Origin: Rhea pennata
Lineage: Eukaryota; Chordata; Aves; Rheiformes; Rheidae
Assembly (NCBI RefSeq): GCF_028389875.1
Contig: NC_084670.1
Coordinates: 15,037,383 to 15,101,382 of the forward strand
Length of the DNA stretch: 64,000 bases
Direction: 5' to 3'
Shown here in pieces: positions 36,111-49,900 of this stretch (the first letter of the stretch is position 1; each line of letters starts with the position of its first letter). The notes below the pieces were generated by a model that was given only the letters and a program-made list of their open reading frames with translations, was not told the origin of the DNA and did no database searches. Made by a program: the position numbers and the translations under genes.

Positions 36111-38654
36111 AAAACAGTACACTAAAACTGGCAAAGAAGAATCAAACCGCTCAGTGTCCACAGTGACGATATTAGACATAGTATTTTTCTTATTAGCAAA
36201 TTCTTATGAGATGCAGTGTCTATCTAACCAAAGATTTGTAGCATGTATGAGGCTTTGAGTACAAAGCGCTCCATTTTTCTAATTCACTGTTAACTTGAAT
36301 TATTTGGATTAGCAGAAGGGGAAGGAATCTGCAGTGACACATGATGATCTGAAAGTGATTATGCTGTACATGTTAAAGAAAAGATAAGTGGGTTGTTAGA
36401 ATTATTAAATGTATTACTAAATGAGACCTGGCACTATGTGATGAAAATGAGAATATCTGGGTAACTAACAATGATGAATTTCTCTGAATTATAGCACACT
36501 TTAGCCTGTTTGATCTCTTTTTAGCTTCAGATTTAACTTAGTAGGGTAATGCTGCAAGAGGCAACCCATCATACCTATTATTGAATATTTGGAAAAAAAG
36601 AAGTGTAGCCTTAATAGGAGCCAATGTTTGTCAGTGATTGTTCATAGCTTAAAGAGATGAAATATTTTCCTGTCAGTGCTTATTCTACACCTGACATTTC
36701 TCATATTTGATCAGTTAATGGTTATTGCCCACTATTCTACTTTAAAAGGTCAGATGAAAAAGGCTTGTTAAGTCCTTTTCAATACTGGAAAAACCTGTTC
36801 ATATCTATATATCTCTCTTTTGAGAGGCGTAGATATCAATATTAGCACTTATCAAGAACATACTTAGGGTAATACTAGCAACACATCTGGATGCTCTCCA
36901 ACCACAGATCTATGATGTAAGATTACCACAGATAATATTTTGTTCTAACTCATTCAGGTTAGTTTAAGGTACTGAATTGAACCATTTACTCACCACATAG
37001 AAGCTATTTTGGCCAAACTATTTCTAACAAAGAAGATAGGGAAGGGCTTTCCCAAAATTTTAGAAATTTTCTTGAGAAAAGTTTTCCAGTTGTAAAGAAA
37101 CCTACAGAGATTACCTGAATTAAAATTCAAGAGTCTTAATGAGGAAGTAAATACATTATTTTTTCAAAACTGTTCTGACCATCTTAAAGAAAGGAATAGA
37201 TGGATGACTTGTCTTACAAAATAGATATAGCTTTAAAGTAGCTGTAGGATTTTTTCAGTTCCTTTATGGTGTTAATTTTCTTCTCTATGCTATATTTTGT
37301 TTTATAATGACAGCAGTAAATATCTTTTAAATAATTACTATGGCCCACATGCAAGGATGCTAAGTACTTTAGAGTTCTCAAATCTGTACAAGTGCTTCTC
37401 TATTAGAATCATTTTCTCCCAATAGCTTCTTCCCAAGCCTCAAGGACAGAAAATAAACAAAAATCATGGAACCAAGTGAGCAAGTGTGTTAATTCTTACA
37501 ATTGTTTTTTGTTAAAGTCATCTCTCATATTCATCTATAATCTATGAGTCTCCATTCAGAGGATATATTCATATATATATATTTGTAAAGGAAATTTTCA
37601 CTCGTGTCATGGATTTGTCAGAAAGAGATTTTACTCACTGCCAGCCTTTTCACAGTTTTCAGAGTAACCCTACCTAGCTAGGTTTCTTTTGGCTTTGGCG
37701 GCAGAGCTGCGCTGGTCTGGATCTAAAGACTCAGTATTGTTGCTTAACTGTAGAGCCTCATCAAAAGAGGAAAAATCATTAGTGAAATAAGAAGTTAAGT
37801 AATTAGGGAAATAAATAAACAGCAAAAGTGAGTATTGGCTGTCTAAAACAGAAATCCCAGCATTTATTGGTCAGTCAGATGAAGAAGCAAGGCTGTTGTC
37901 AGGACTCTGCAGGTCCCTATCTGATATCTGTGAAGCATTTTTCAGCAAATCATTGTCTTCAATGGATTCTTCCACATCCAGCTTGTGTTGATATCTGTCC
38001 CTGATGCCCTTTACAAAAAGAAAGTTTTATTTACATAGCTTCTCTGAGGCTCACTTCAGCAGTAGGATTCACTGTTAAATGTCAGCATCCTATGAAGAAC
38101 ACCCCGTTGTTCACCTGTAACAGTGGTGATGGTGTTATTCCTGTGAGTACCTTAAGAACTTTGTTTTAGTCAATTCTGCAGTGCTACTCCACTGCAAGTT
38201 AGACTGGCAAGGTACAAACCTCCTCAGATTTCTTATGTTTTGACCCAGGTAAGATTTTAATCTGTATCTCCCCCCTAAAATAGTATAAAGAAAGTGGGAA
38301 AACTGAGAAATGTGCAGTGAATGTAGAAGTACTGAAAAATATTTTGTAAGTTCTGCAAAGCATACTATGGCACTGTGGTTCCCCAGCTAAGCTAGCAAAT
38401 CCTTTAAACTGCAGACAAAACTTTAATCTCTAGTATATAAATAAAATGGTTAATTCTGCATTAAAACTTTTCTTGTCTATGATCTGTTGCACATACAGGG
38501 GTGAATCCACTCACCACTAACATCCAGGTCCTTCTGGCGGGAGAAAATGGCTATCACTTTGCATTAATAGCATTAAAATTGTTGCTTTTTAAAATCAAAA
38601 TTAGAGAAAAAAGGCCAAGAATTCAATTTGTAATGCTAGCACATTTTTATTGCA
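36111..38654. other. Non-coding AT-rich DNA
   Basis: Nothing gene-like was found. It contains an AT tract at 37567-37584. The segment near 37340-37420 very weakly recalls a MIR or L2-like 3' end, which is not enough to call. Confidence 0.75.
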
Positions 38655-38659
38655 CTTCA

Positions 38660-38885
38660 TTATTTTATATCTCTCCATGATGTCTCCTCTCATCCATCTC
38701 CTTTCTAACTAAATAGGTATAATTGTTGTAATCTCTTGTAAGAAATCCTTTCGCTTTGCAGTTCTTTTCTAGTACTTCTCTTGCTGTATCCATTTTTAAG
38801 ATAGGATAACCAAAAGTGAACTTAACACTGAAGGTAAATACCTTCAGTTTATTTACTGGCATATATAACGATTTTAAGGTCCATA
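38660..38885 (-). mobile_element. Ancient CR1-family LINE fossil (antisense)
   Basis: The plus strand follows, with heavy divergence, the reverse complement of an older CR1 consensus. TCTCCTCTCATCC is followed by TCTCCTTTCTAACTAAATAGG, then TGTAATCTCTTGTAAGAAA. After these come TTTTTAAGATAGGATAACC with AAAAGTGAACTTAACACTG, and TTTATTTACTGGCATATATA. In the family these correspond to CCTCTCATCCTCC, TCTCTAAGCTAAA, TTTAATCTTTCCTCATAAG, GATAGAGTGACCAAAACTGAACACAGTATTC and TTTATATAGTGGCATTATG. The whole chain is co-linear. It is far older than the CR1 at 12.1 kb and covers a more 5' part of the element. A 76-codon frame on its sense strand is probably incidental. The ends are approximate. Confidence 0.7.
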
Positions 38886-41800
38886 CAAGATGCAAGTGGC
38901 ATGTTTCACCTTGTTCATTTTTTCAAAATTATATCACTTCGGGACTTTAGATGTTCAAAAAAGTGTAAAAGCAATAGCTTATTCTCAGCTCTACCAAAGG
39001 GCTTACTGAAAGATAGATAAATCATGCACAACAGAAATAGACCTGGCCTACCTGGCTATTTTTTTTCCCTATGAATCGGAATACAACAGTATTGTGTACG
39101 TATTTTAGTATTTACTAAAAGCAAAACACAAGTACTGTGAAATTACCAATATCATGCCTTATCTTGTGCTTAATTATCAGTTTATTTGAAATATATTCAG
39201 GAGAAATCTTTCTTGCAGCTCATGTTCAAAAATAGCTTTGGCATATTACTGCTTAAGTTATGAAGTCCTTCTGGTTAGGTCTTATGGGCCCACTTGTGTG
39301 ACACTGACAAATTTTTCTGATTCTGGCACTTACTCAGACATGCATCAGGCATTTCTGACTTAAATGCACTCCACTGCAGAGTCCTGAGCCTGGACCGCAG
39401 ACAAAACTATGAATAACTTTTGCTTTACTGTAGCAACTGAGCTTTGAAAATTGATGGCCTTCTAACTTTCTCCATCTTCATCTGAATTCTTCTCTAAAGC
39501 TTTGTACTATATCATAGTGCAAAGTCATAGTACATAGTTCCCTGAGTGACTGCATTTGAGCTGACATCTCCTGCATTACCTGGAAGCCCAATAGAAGAGT
39601 ATTGCACTTCTGTGTAGCGTTAGTAGAGTATTGCTTTCTGAGCATGGGATGAGAGGCAGCTGTTAGGGACATCAGTTTCCACTTAGTCCTTTTTCTGATC
39701 ATATTTATCGCTCTGAATTAGGCCTTGGTACCTTTGAGCAAGCACTTTACATGTGTATTTGTAAATCTCTGAACATATGTGTCATTTTGTAAATGATTAA
39801 TGATCATCTAAGGCTGAACCTCAGCCTCTCTGTCACTGGATTTGTTTACATTAATCCACATTGCTGTACTGTTTCCATTTCAAATTCCCTGTATTTTGTC
39901 AGTTTTTTCTTTACATTTTGAGCCCATACATCCCACTGGAACTATCCTTCGTGATATACATGGAATGATAATCTCAGCATCTTATTCATGTCCAGTTCTT
40001 TGTCTCCAAAGCAAAACGACGCCTAGTCAAACCAACACAAAAATCTCTTATTTCTATTATGATTGTAACAAGTAATACAATAGTCGGAACTGTATTTTCT
40101 TTCTGGCACACATCAAGAAGTTGGGAGGTTGTCAGAGCCTAAAACAAGTTGTCTGTCACGCCTTCAATAAGACGTCTGATTTCCAGAAATGAGGGAATGC
40201 TTCTTATTTTTGAGTGAGGGACACTAAGAAATCCATTGGATAACTAACCAACACAAATCAAATAGAGGGATGATAGCTGGCAGAAATCTTGTGATGCTTA
40301 AAGAAGAAAGTAAGAAGCTGGCTCTAGTAGTTCATGATCTAGTTCAGAACAAATTCAGTCTTCTGTCTGGTTCAGATGAAAGGAATATGCTCTGTGTTCA
40401 TTATCTCATCCCCACTCATAGTTGAGCACATCATCTGGAAAAGATGCCACAAGTAAGCATATCACACTCTAGTTTATACAAACACTGTACCCAGGGCTGT
40501 TTGACATTAATTGGATCCACCCAATCCTCACATGGAGGCCAATTTGGCACAAAGAAAATTTGTGCACTTTTCACATCCAAGATCTAGTTGATACAAACAA
40601 CGTTCACTAATTAGCAGCCTCTGCATTGTCACCTCCAAGATAAAAGTTGCCAAGTGCCCACCCTCTTGTCTCAAATTACTCTTTGGCAGACAGTGTTACA
40701 GGCAACATAAAAACAAACAAAAAAAATGCTCCAAATTGCTCTGAGGTGACTTGTATCTAGAGCTCAGCAAAACTGCCAGTTTAGACTACAGGGATTCTCC
40801 ACCTATGATGCCCTCATCGTTTTTACCTTGCAGAATTCACTTTAAATTAAAATAGAAAGTGAAAAGACATGTGCATATGAACTAAAGCTTAACTAGCTAG
40901 TTCTATTTTAAGTAGCACAAAATAACGGCTCTGTAAAGGACAGAACTGCTGTAAAAGTTTCAGATTATTACACTTTACATTAATAAAAAACAAACCTGAA
41001 AGAACAAAGCTAATTAGTTTGCAGAGACAGAGGCATGTTGGTTGCTCAATAAACATTCCCTGAAATAACATTCACACATACCTTTTGGCATACCATATCA
41101 AGCAAAATGCAAGAAACAATACAATAAGTAGCAGGAGAATTCAAATATAGTGATATTTTGTGTGCTGTTAGTCCATCATTTTGTATCCATTCTCTCAATT
41201 ATATTCAAAACTTTCTCCTTCAATGGAAGAATTACAATGAGACCTGAACACTTCCCTGGAAAAAGCATGCACACAGAAAAGACAAAAGATGGGAGCATTT
41301 AAAGGTCAATTCTTGTTCTACACTCTAACTATAATCTACTTGTAGGGGAAGGGGAGATGCTATCTTTTTGTAATGAGTTTGTGTAGGAGGTGTGCAATGG
41401 TATCTGTGTCTGTGGCTAGCATTTCTGTGTGTGATAGCCATCGTTATTAAGTCAGACAGAGTTGCTACCACCAACTCAGAAACTATGGAAACAAGAAGAA
41501 TACTGTACTCGCACACTTGTTTTTTGTATACACTGGTATCAGCTACATTCCTTCCCCAATAATAATAAAAAAAAAAAAGCAAAAAGGGTCTCAGGGAATA
41601 TACTCTTCTGGCAGACTGTGGGCAGTCTGGAATAGAAGGTTCAAACAGATGAAGGTACTTCAAAGGAAATTACAATTTCAGGAATTAATATCATATGCAG
41701 ACATCTTTATCAGACATTTTTATGATAAATAGACTGTTCTGACAAAGCTGTGGAAGTTCTGTATGTCTTCTGTATGTGTTTTATGTATCCCATCTTCAAA

Positions 41801-42856
41801 AGGTAGCTGAAGTGTGCTAGCAAATATAGCAATTTAGCTATCTTTTGGAAAAGGAGAAAAAAAAGTAAACAAAAAACTAGTCATGGTGAAAATGAGATTA
41901 TATGGATGCACTGAAGTGTTGTTTTTGCCCTATGCAGAGGTATTTCTAAGAGATCAGAAATGAGCTGAGGATGAACCATAAAGGGAAATGAGGTTATGTG
42001 AAATAGAAGAAAAGTCTAACTGTTATTTATAAAAAAATGGATATTTTGCAGCCTCTTTCAGCAAGTGCTTCTGCACAGGGAATATGCCAAAATACTATAT
42101 AAAAATCATTTGCAACAATTACAAATAACTGATTTCCACCTTTCTCTTTCTTTCTATAAATAAATATATATTTTTTCCATTTCTCAGGATTCAAAAAGTA
42201 ATAAAACTGTTAGCTTTCCCCCAAAATGACTTTAACAAGACATTTATAATTTGATGGTACTTTAAAATGACTATATTCACAATGACAATAAAAAAAAGTT
42301 TGCAAATTTGTTTATTTTTAAAAAGTTTAAAATACTTATGATTCCAAAAGTATTATTTGCACTAAAAATGTATCTCAAAAGAAAAAAATATACAGGAGTG
42401 TCTTGGCATTCTTTTCATAAGAAAAGGCTAGACTGAAATTATTTTACTCAATGCATTTTCTTAAAATATATAGGCAATAATCATGGGAAAAATCTTTGAT
42501 CATTTTCAATCCACATTTACTCCAAGGGCAATACTGAAGACTCATAAGCTTTAGCTAGTTCACTTACTTACAGATATGCTTTTCCTAAGTAAGGTAAAAT
42601 TATCTGTATTCAAGGCTTTAACTGATAAAAGTATTCCTTGTTAGTCTTACTCAAAGTTAACCGTATTGAATTTCAACAAGGTAAGCAAATGAGGCCATGG
42701 GGCTCTTTTGCAGCTACTGGGAAAGGGAGATGCTCCCAGGGAGGGTCAGAGATGCTCAACAGACCCACCTTGGCAACCGGACTATGTAAGTGCTATTAGC
42801 CGTGACCCACAGAGGCAGTGTCTTTGATAACAGTGCCTCCCTTAACACTATCGGGC
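38886..42856. other. Non-coding AT-rich DNA
   Basis: No gene is supported. 39478-39702 is open for 74 codons on the minus strand with a somewhat protein-like composition but no motif. The A12 run at 41567-41578 and other A runs are simple homopolymers. A GC-richer patch at about 42690-42850 is unassigned and abuts the inverted repeat at 42857. Confidence 0.75.
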
Positions 42857-42968
42857 CATGTTATGTGTTTCCTAAGTCTAGAAAAGAGTTATGACTAATA
42901 AATGTCTAGATATTGTTATCTATATAAGCCTTTGTAATTCTCTAGATGTTAACCATGTGCATAACATG
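42857..42968. repeat. 112-bp segment bounded by 9-bp inverted repeats
   Basis: CATGTTATG (42857-42865) and CATAACATG (42960-42968) are perfect inverted copies. Between them lies TCTATATAAGCC, a TATA-like motif, and AATAAATG. No direct flanking repeat was found. It could be a small non-autonomous transposon or an LTR fragment, but the stems are short enough to be chance. Confidence 0.4.
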
Positions 42969-43084
42969 TAGTTACATACATAACTATATTTCCATACTAT
43001 TGATTTAATTATTCAGAGATGGAACAGAATTGACTAAATAATTTCTATTCTTATCTAGTATGTAGATAAGTGGCCTGAGGAATG

Positions 43085-43123
43085 ACTGGATGGGTGGATG
43101 GGTGGATTCATGTGTGGATGGAT
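43085..43123. repeat. Degenerate GGAT/GGTGGAT tract
   Basis: GGATGGGTGGATGGGTGGAT, then a diverged GTGTGGATGGAT. This is a decayed tetranucleotide (minisatellite-like) repeat. Confidence 0.85.
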
Positions 43124-46100
43124 CACACTGTGCACTTTTATGCATAAGTAAAATAAATACTGAATTGGCTTCTTAAGGAAAAATTCAGAAGGCATGCATT
43201 GAATGCCAGTTATTTTCAATGAATATTCAAAATCTCAAGTGAAGTCCTTTGTGAAAATGTAGTAGAAACAAAAAAGTTTATCCTCAACATCTCAGTGAGC
43301 TCAAGTGATGAGAAGCTTAGCAGACCTCAATTAAGCTCCAAGTTATACTTCTTTGTCCCACTGCACTTTTATTCCCTACTGTTGTATGAAGAAACAAGTT
43401 TGATTTTGAGCACTAGAGCCAACAAGCTTTTCCCAGATAGAAAGCCATTCCATCAATATGGAAGAAATACAATAAAGCCGTGAAGGAAGATGGATGATCT
43501 GTCAGGCGATGAGAGTCTTTTCTCCGCTGGGACAGTGTACCACTTCTACAGCTCTCTCCATCCTCTCCAGATCAGGCAGTCAGTATCTAGGTCATTCATG
43601 TGATTAATGCATATGCAATCTCACATCATATTTATTAGGAGTGCAAATCATGAATTTCTAGCCTAATAAGAAAGATTAATTGAATCAAGTGTTTAATTTC
43701 CTCTCTTCAAATCATCTTGATGATTCATGAATTCCATGGCAAAGTCATTTACATTATCATATCATCAGGAAACATACTTAGTTGTTAGAAAGATAAGATT
43801 GGGAATTTAAATCCTTAAATTTCAAAAGACTATATTTTGTTCAGATGCGGTGAACGTGTGAGCTGACCAAAACGAAACGTTTGATTCTATCAGAAAAGCA
43901 ATATCACTGTTGTATTTTCCTTAACGTGAAAGTATGACTTTTTCAAATTACTCTGACAATGCATTGAAGTCTCCTTGTTATGTACTGTGCACACCAGGAA
44001 GTTTAAAATGTTAAATAATCTCTGAAACTGCCCTAGAAACTCAAGTTAGCTTATTAAAGTTTTTTCTCCCTCATGTTTGAAAACTTCTTTGTTTCACTAA
44101 GGGGAAATCTCTTGTGTTTTGTAACATTGTTATTGAACAAGTTTAATGATTTGCTGAGGACCTCATCTAGCGGCATTACCAAGCAACATGAGATTAGAAA
44201 CGTATGGTGATGTAGGCTCTCCTAGAATAAATGAAAATATTTTATTCAGCTACCAAGAAGGGTCTCCTGAGATCAAATTAGAAGCTAGCTGTGAAGGGAG
44301 ATGTTTAGGCATGCTCTGGAATTATTTATCAGCATTTTCTGCTTGTGTGAGAGTAAGCAGACATTAAGATTAAATTAAACAAAGGAGAAAGAAAACAAGC
44401 TTTTTTAAGTAATTTGACTGCTAATGATATTTCTGAATTATTCTCAGTTTAATAGTTTAAGTAATTTGCAATGATAATAATTGTTCCTGCTCAAGCTCCA
44501 ATAGTGTCAGTTCTTTCCTTGCTGAAATGAACTTTCTTCAAGACCTTTAATGGACAAGTAATTGCAAATTTATGGTGGGCTTTGTTAATTTTAAATTTGT
44601 TTTCTTCTTGACATTTCTTTTAATTTAATTTAATTTTATTACATTCATCAACAACTAGAGAAACTGACTTAAAAGTCCATTAAAAAAGAATAAATGTTTG
44701 CGGGTTTTATATTGCACTTGTTTATCTTTATTTATAATGAGTCTGTGCTTCTAGATAGAAAGGAGGCAGTTTAATTATTACTTTTTAACAGTAATGTATG
44801 CTTTCCACACACTCATTCAAGATAAATATGTTTTAAATTCTTCTCACCCAGCTAGAAACTGTTATTGTGATTTTATTACTCAGGTGTTATAATTTCCATT
44901 GCAAAATATTTGGAAAACTATGAATGTATTTAAATGTAATTCTCAGGGGGCTACATTTAAGGATTGTTAAGCCTGTAAGACAAACCAGTGGAGAGGACAG
45001 TTGGTCCCAAAAGGAAAATAATGCTGTATTATATATCACAGATACTCATCATAAGTGAAATGCACCTGTATGAAAATCCTGTTCTAGCTAATTGCTACAA
45101 AAATTTCACCCTACACTTGTCCACAGAGGATGCAGATATCTCAAAGTTGTAGTTTGCTGGTGCTGGCAAGCCTGACACCAATAAAATTTTATATATTTGA
45201 GCTTGCCAGGGAGATTGGTAACTAAATTGGTACTGAAAATCAGGACTTGCTGATTTGTCCAGTCAGGATGTTCCTTAGGACCGTGTCATCTCCAGTGGGG
45301 CTGCTGCAGCATGGAGACATGTCCCTGGCAGGCCGAGCTAGCGGGGAACCTGGGGGCTCCTGACGAGGGTTCCCTTGAGGCAGCTGAAGTGCTTCCAACT
45401 GGAGGAATATCGAAGAATTCAAACACTGCTTTCCTCGCCCTCAGGAGCCACAGGTTAACACGCGTTCATGCCATGTGCCATTTTTTACAGAGAAAATGAA
45501 AGAAGCAGCTATCCTAATCACACAGATGTCTAAAGGTGGTCATGTATTTGCAAATGGAAGGAGAGGAAAGATCATTGATATATAGAGTTCCTACATGGTA
45601 CAGCAAACAATTTGTCATATGGCTTTTCAGCTTACTGTTACTTTGCTGCAGTGTCTTTTGCTCTCTGGCCTCGGATGAGGATGCCACTTCTGGGCTGGGT
45701 GCTCCGAGTGAACACAGAGACCGTCCTTGCTCCAGATAACTTGCAATCTAATGCAGACAGAGTTATCATAAAGACACTGATCTAGTCCACAAAACTATGT
45801 GCTATTAGAAGTTGCATTGTATCTGCAGTGCCTGTTCTTAGTGCCTGATTTCAGCCCTGATCAAATGTCCACAGCTAAGATGAAACCATCTGAAAATGAA
45901 GGTTTGTTCTGAAAAAACTGACAGTCTCTCACACACTAATATAACAGAATGAACAGATTCCCACTTGTTCTGGAGCTCTCCATTTTATGAGGGAGAAAAG
46001 GAGAAACATTTCTTGGCTCACCATCTCCTCTGCATTTCTGCCAAATTAAATGCTTGACAAGTGCAATTTTACAGCACGTGCTTGATGTGAACATAATGTC

Positions 46101-46951
46101 ACCATGTATGGCATTAAGAAAAAAAAAGTTACTGAAGAAAGGTAACAAAAATGTTTTGATTTTTAGTATGTCTTTGCCATTTTATTCCTGCTTTCATTTC
46201 CTCTTCAGCTTTTGGCAAAATAACTGTCACATATTTCATAAAAGGAAAGATGCTTTGAGACTTCTGCCAAAGATGCTGCAAGTCGGTAACATTTTGGAGG
46301 CAGTGGCACAGGCGGCTGCAGCACGAGGTGCCTCCGTGGCAGCCGTCCGGTGCTATCGCTTTGACAGCCCAGCAGGGAGGCCAGAAGCTGTCGTGAGAAC
46401 ATTATTCTGACCTCTGCAGATTGTCCTTGGAGGCACCAGTCTAGGTCCACACTGAACTGGGACATACGCAAGGCAGAGGAAGCTTTCGCTGCTGCTTCCC
46501 AAGTTGTTCTTCCTTCTGTAAAGAATGGACTAGTTTCACCGTGCAGAACTGCCATTCTAGCACTTTTCACTAGTGCCAGAGATATGTCTCTGGGTTACAC
46601 AAGTGCATATTTTCAACAGAGGAAAAGGAAAATCATCTCCATGACCTAAAAATTAGAGGTGAAGTCATAAGCTTTAAAACTACAAGCTCTGTAAGGCTGT
46701 GCACTGTGGATATGAGTCATAAGACCTAACTCAAACTTTCTATTTCCTATATTTCCCTGTAATTATGAAAGAAAATATGCATTATAAAATAATGTACTTT
46801 TAAGTTCTCCCTTCACTGAATGCACAACCATTATAGCTTGCTTCTGAGTATAAGTGGCTCAAATGAATACCAAGGACAGAAAGAACTTAGCTCAAAAGGT
46901 GACATTCCTGACTCAAAGAAGTGTATACTTATTTTCTTTCCTACTCCCTCT

Positions 46952-46984
46952 GAAAGAAAAAAAGAAAGAAAGAAAGAAAGAAAA
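46952..46984. repeat. (GAAA)n microsatellite
   Basis: About seven GAAA units with one A-run interruption near the left end, all purine on the plus strand. Confidence 0.95.
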
Positions 46985-49900
46985 CATGGCAGATTAAGTC
47001 TCCTACAACATTTGCCTCTGTGCTATCCACTAAATTCTTTCTCAAGGGAAGGACTGCTCTGATGCTATGTATATTCCTACAAAGCCTTTTTAAGAAACAT
47101 ACTGTTTTCATTACCTGTGCAGATATTGGTGAATGTATTTAATGAACTCTCTTCCTCAGATAGTTTAATAGTGATTAAAGAAAAAGCTTAGATCTTGTGG
47201 AAACTGGAATAAATCTAGCTGGAATGATTTTGACCATTTTGTGTTGTCTAGTACGAGCTATCTTCATTCTCATCTCAGAATGCCAGCTGCTAAATGCTTG
47301 GTTCTCTCATCCTATGTTCTCTCGTCTTGACTGATATAACTTAATAAAACCTTCTCCATCAGCCTCCTCTGTTCTCCTGCCTCCCTGTTCCTGAGAGTGT
47401 CTGTGCAGCACAACACTGATAAAATTATCTCTAGCTGTTCTACTTCAAACATATCAAATCACTCCTTGAATCTCTTTATCAATTTCCTTTTATTTTTTTA
47501 ACAACATTAAATTCAAGATCATTTCCTGTTTGAGGCCCCACAAACTTCATTATAAATCACGTAATAAAACTGCCTCTTCAGTTTTATTTCTTTTTTTTAT
47601 TCTTCCTTCATTCCACTTTTCGTTACGACACTCTTTATTACATTCTCTAACACTCTTTTTTGAAGCTACAATGAACCAATTCATGTTCCCCCCCACACCC
47701 ACCTTTTATCACCTTCTAATCCCCTCATAAAACCTATTTTCTGAGAGAAATTCCTATCTTGTTTTCCTTGAAAAATAATCTTGGCATACCTTTCATTATC
47801 AGCACCTGTCTTTGTGAGGCTTGACTCTAGGGCATGTGAGGCTTTCTCTATGCTCCGTATATTTGCCATCATATGTAAGTGATTGACAATAACGATAGTA
47901 ATTTTAACATACCTTACTTAACTGCTTTTTTGGTGATGCTCTTAATTTGGTAACAATATAAATAAGATATGTCCTTCTCTGTAGATTCATTACTGCAGTA
48001 CTCATTAAGAGTTTAACTCATCTGTGAGAAGCAGAGAGCTGTTTACAAGTTTTGTCACTGTACAAAACAAATTGTGTGAAATTTTGCTTAAAAAGTTCTA
48101 GCACACGGACAGACATGAGATACTTCCAGTATTATCATTCATCATAGGGAATGTATAGCCCACTGTTTCCAGAGGGGTGGTCATCCTTAAAGAGGCCACG
48201 TATGGGGCTTGGGGTAGTTTTCAAAAGGAACCAGGCTCCTACAAGTAAGAATTCAGATACCCGTAGCACCAACAGTGCTTGTTACCTGCAATGTTCCTTA
48301 CATCACTTGTGTAAATATGGTTAGGATATTTAATTTTTTCCTGATACCCTCAATCTGAGTGAAAGAAGCTTGTGCTAGAAGTTCTCAATTCAATCTGTGT
48401 TAGTGGGCTGGAAGTATAATGGCATGTTGAACTTTGTAGTATTTCTCATCCATACTTGTTATTTTTTCTTTCCACAAATCACACTAACCTATTAAAAGAA
48501 ACTGCCTTTTCTTTCAATACCACATGGAGAAATCTTAAAGAAAATCGTAGGAGGTAGTGCTGGGAACACAGACTCTGTATTGATGATTTTAAATACAGTT
48601 ATATTTACTAGCTGATTGGTTCCTTCTTCTACTGTATTTTTTTATTTATCCCTCTCCATTCCTCTTTCCCCATCCCCTTACATAAGGCCACAAGATTTTC
48701 CCACTAGGATGCTTGATGATCAAATAGAAGATTTCTATACAGAAAATCAGAACAAAGGTGGAAGGAAATGTTCCTTTTTAGTAACCTACACCCAGCCAAG
48801 ATGCAGCCTGAAGAACTGGTGACTTAAGCGTTAAGTTCGCAGTGGAAGGTCTCTACTTTATCCCCTGTCTGTGGGGGACAAGGGAAAGCATAGTAATTGG
48901 ACACACTAGAAACTTCAGGGGTGTGGAAAAGGAACAGGTAAAAATGTAACTGATCATTATTTTCAGCCAGTAACTGGCAACCAGATGCTCCTGAAATACA
49001 TCAAAAGAATTACTCAGCAACACAGGGTTTCCTGCTCAGAGGCAGTAGAGCAGATTGTCTTAGGCCAGAAGAGAGTGATATACAATTATGTTTAACTCTA
49101 TTTTCACTCCAAGAAATTTATAAACTTTTACTTGTCAGGCAGGACAAGACCTAGTAAATGGTCATTTTTCTTATGCTCTTGCATAGATTTTTTTGAAAAG
49201 CTGAATTAGCTAAGCTCAGTCTACAACTGAGATAGTTGGATCTCAGTTATTGCTCAGTATACTTCCATATCTGATATTGCAGACTAACGTAAAATGAAGG
49301 TCTCAAACTTTGCTTATGCAAGCATACGTCCTCGGTATTGCAATTTAGAAGACAGTGGATCTAGTCTTTTCATTTTCCTACTTGGCTACTTGATTTTTCT
49401 CTCGCTCCTCCCAAACTTCTAACTAATTCTTTGAAAAGGATTAGCATTTATATCATTTTGCTTTCAGACTAGAAACACAGTTGGTCTATACAGTTGCTGC
49501 ACAACACATGCTGTCAGGAAAAAAAAACAAATGAAAGATGATAGCAATTAACAAGAATTATCAATGTTGAATTCCTTTGCCAAAATGAAAGAATAGATTT
49601 CTGTCTGATTACCTGAGAAGAACAATATCCAATTTGTGACCATTACCCACCCTTTGAAAGCTCTGAAACTGTAGGGCTTTTTCCTCTGAGTTCATTCCAA
49701 AGCAAGGACTGACATTTTCATAAAACTACATTCATGAATTTTCATGTGGGCTTTTTAAAAACCAAACAGATTTGTCCTCACGTGCTGTCACTGCGGTGAG
49801 TGAAAATGGGCAGATTTCCCAAGAACTCACCTGAAGTCTGCTGGTTTGCTCAGTGTTGACAGTGGGATGATTCGAGAAGAGTAGTAAAGAGAGAAAACCT

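Noticed and set aside
37340..37420. Weak MIR/L2-like similarity (ACTATGGCCC, GCTAAGTACTTTAGAG)
   Set aside because: Too few co-linear motifs to separate from chance.
39478..39702. Protein-like 74-codon minus-strand frame
   Set aside because: The composition is plausible but no motif or neighbouring exon supports it, and it is short.
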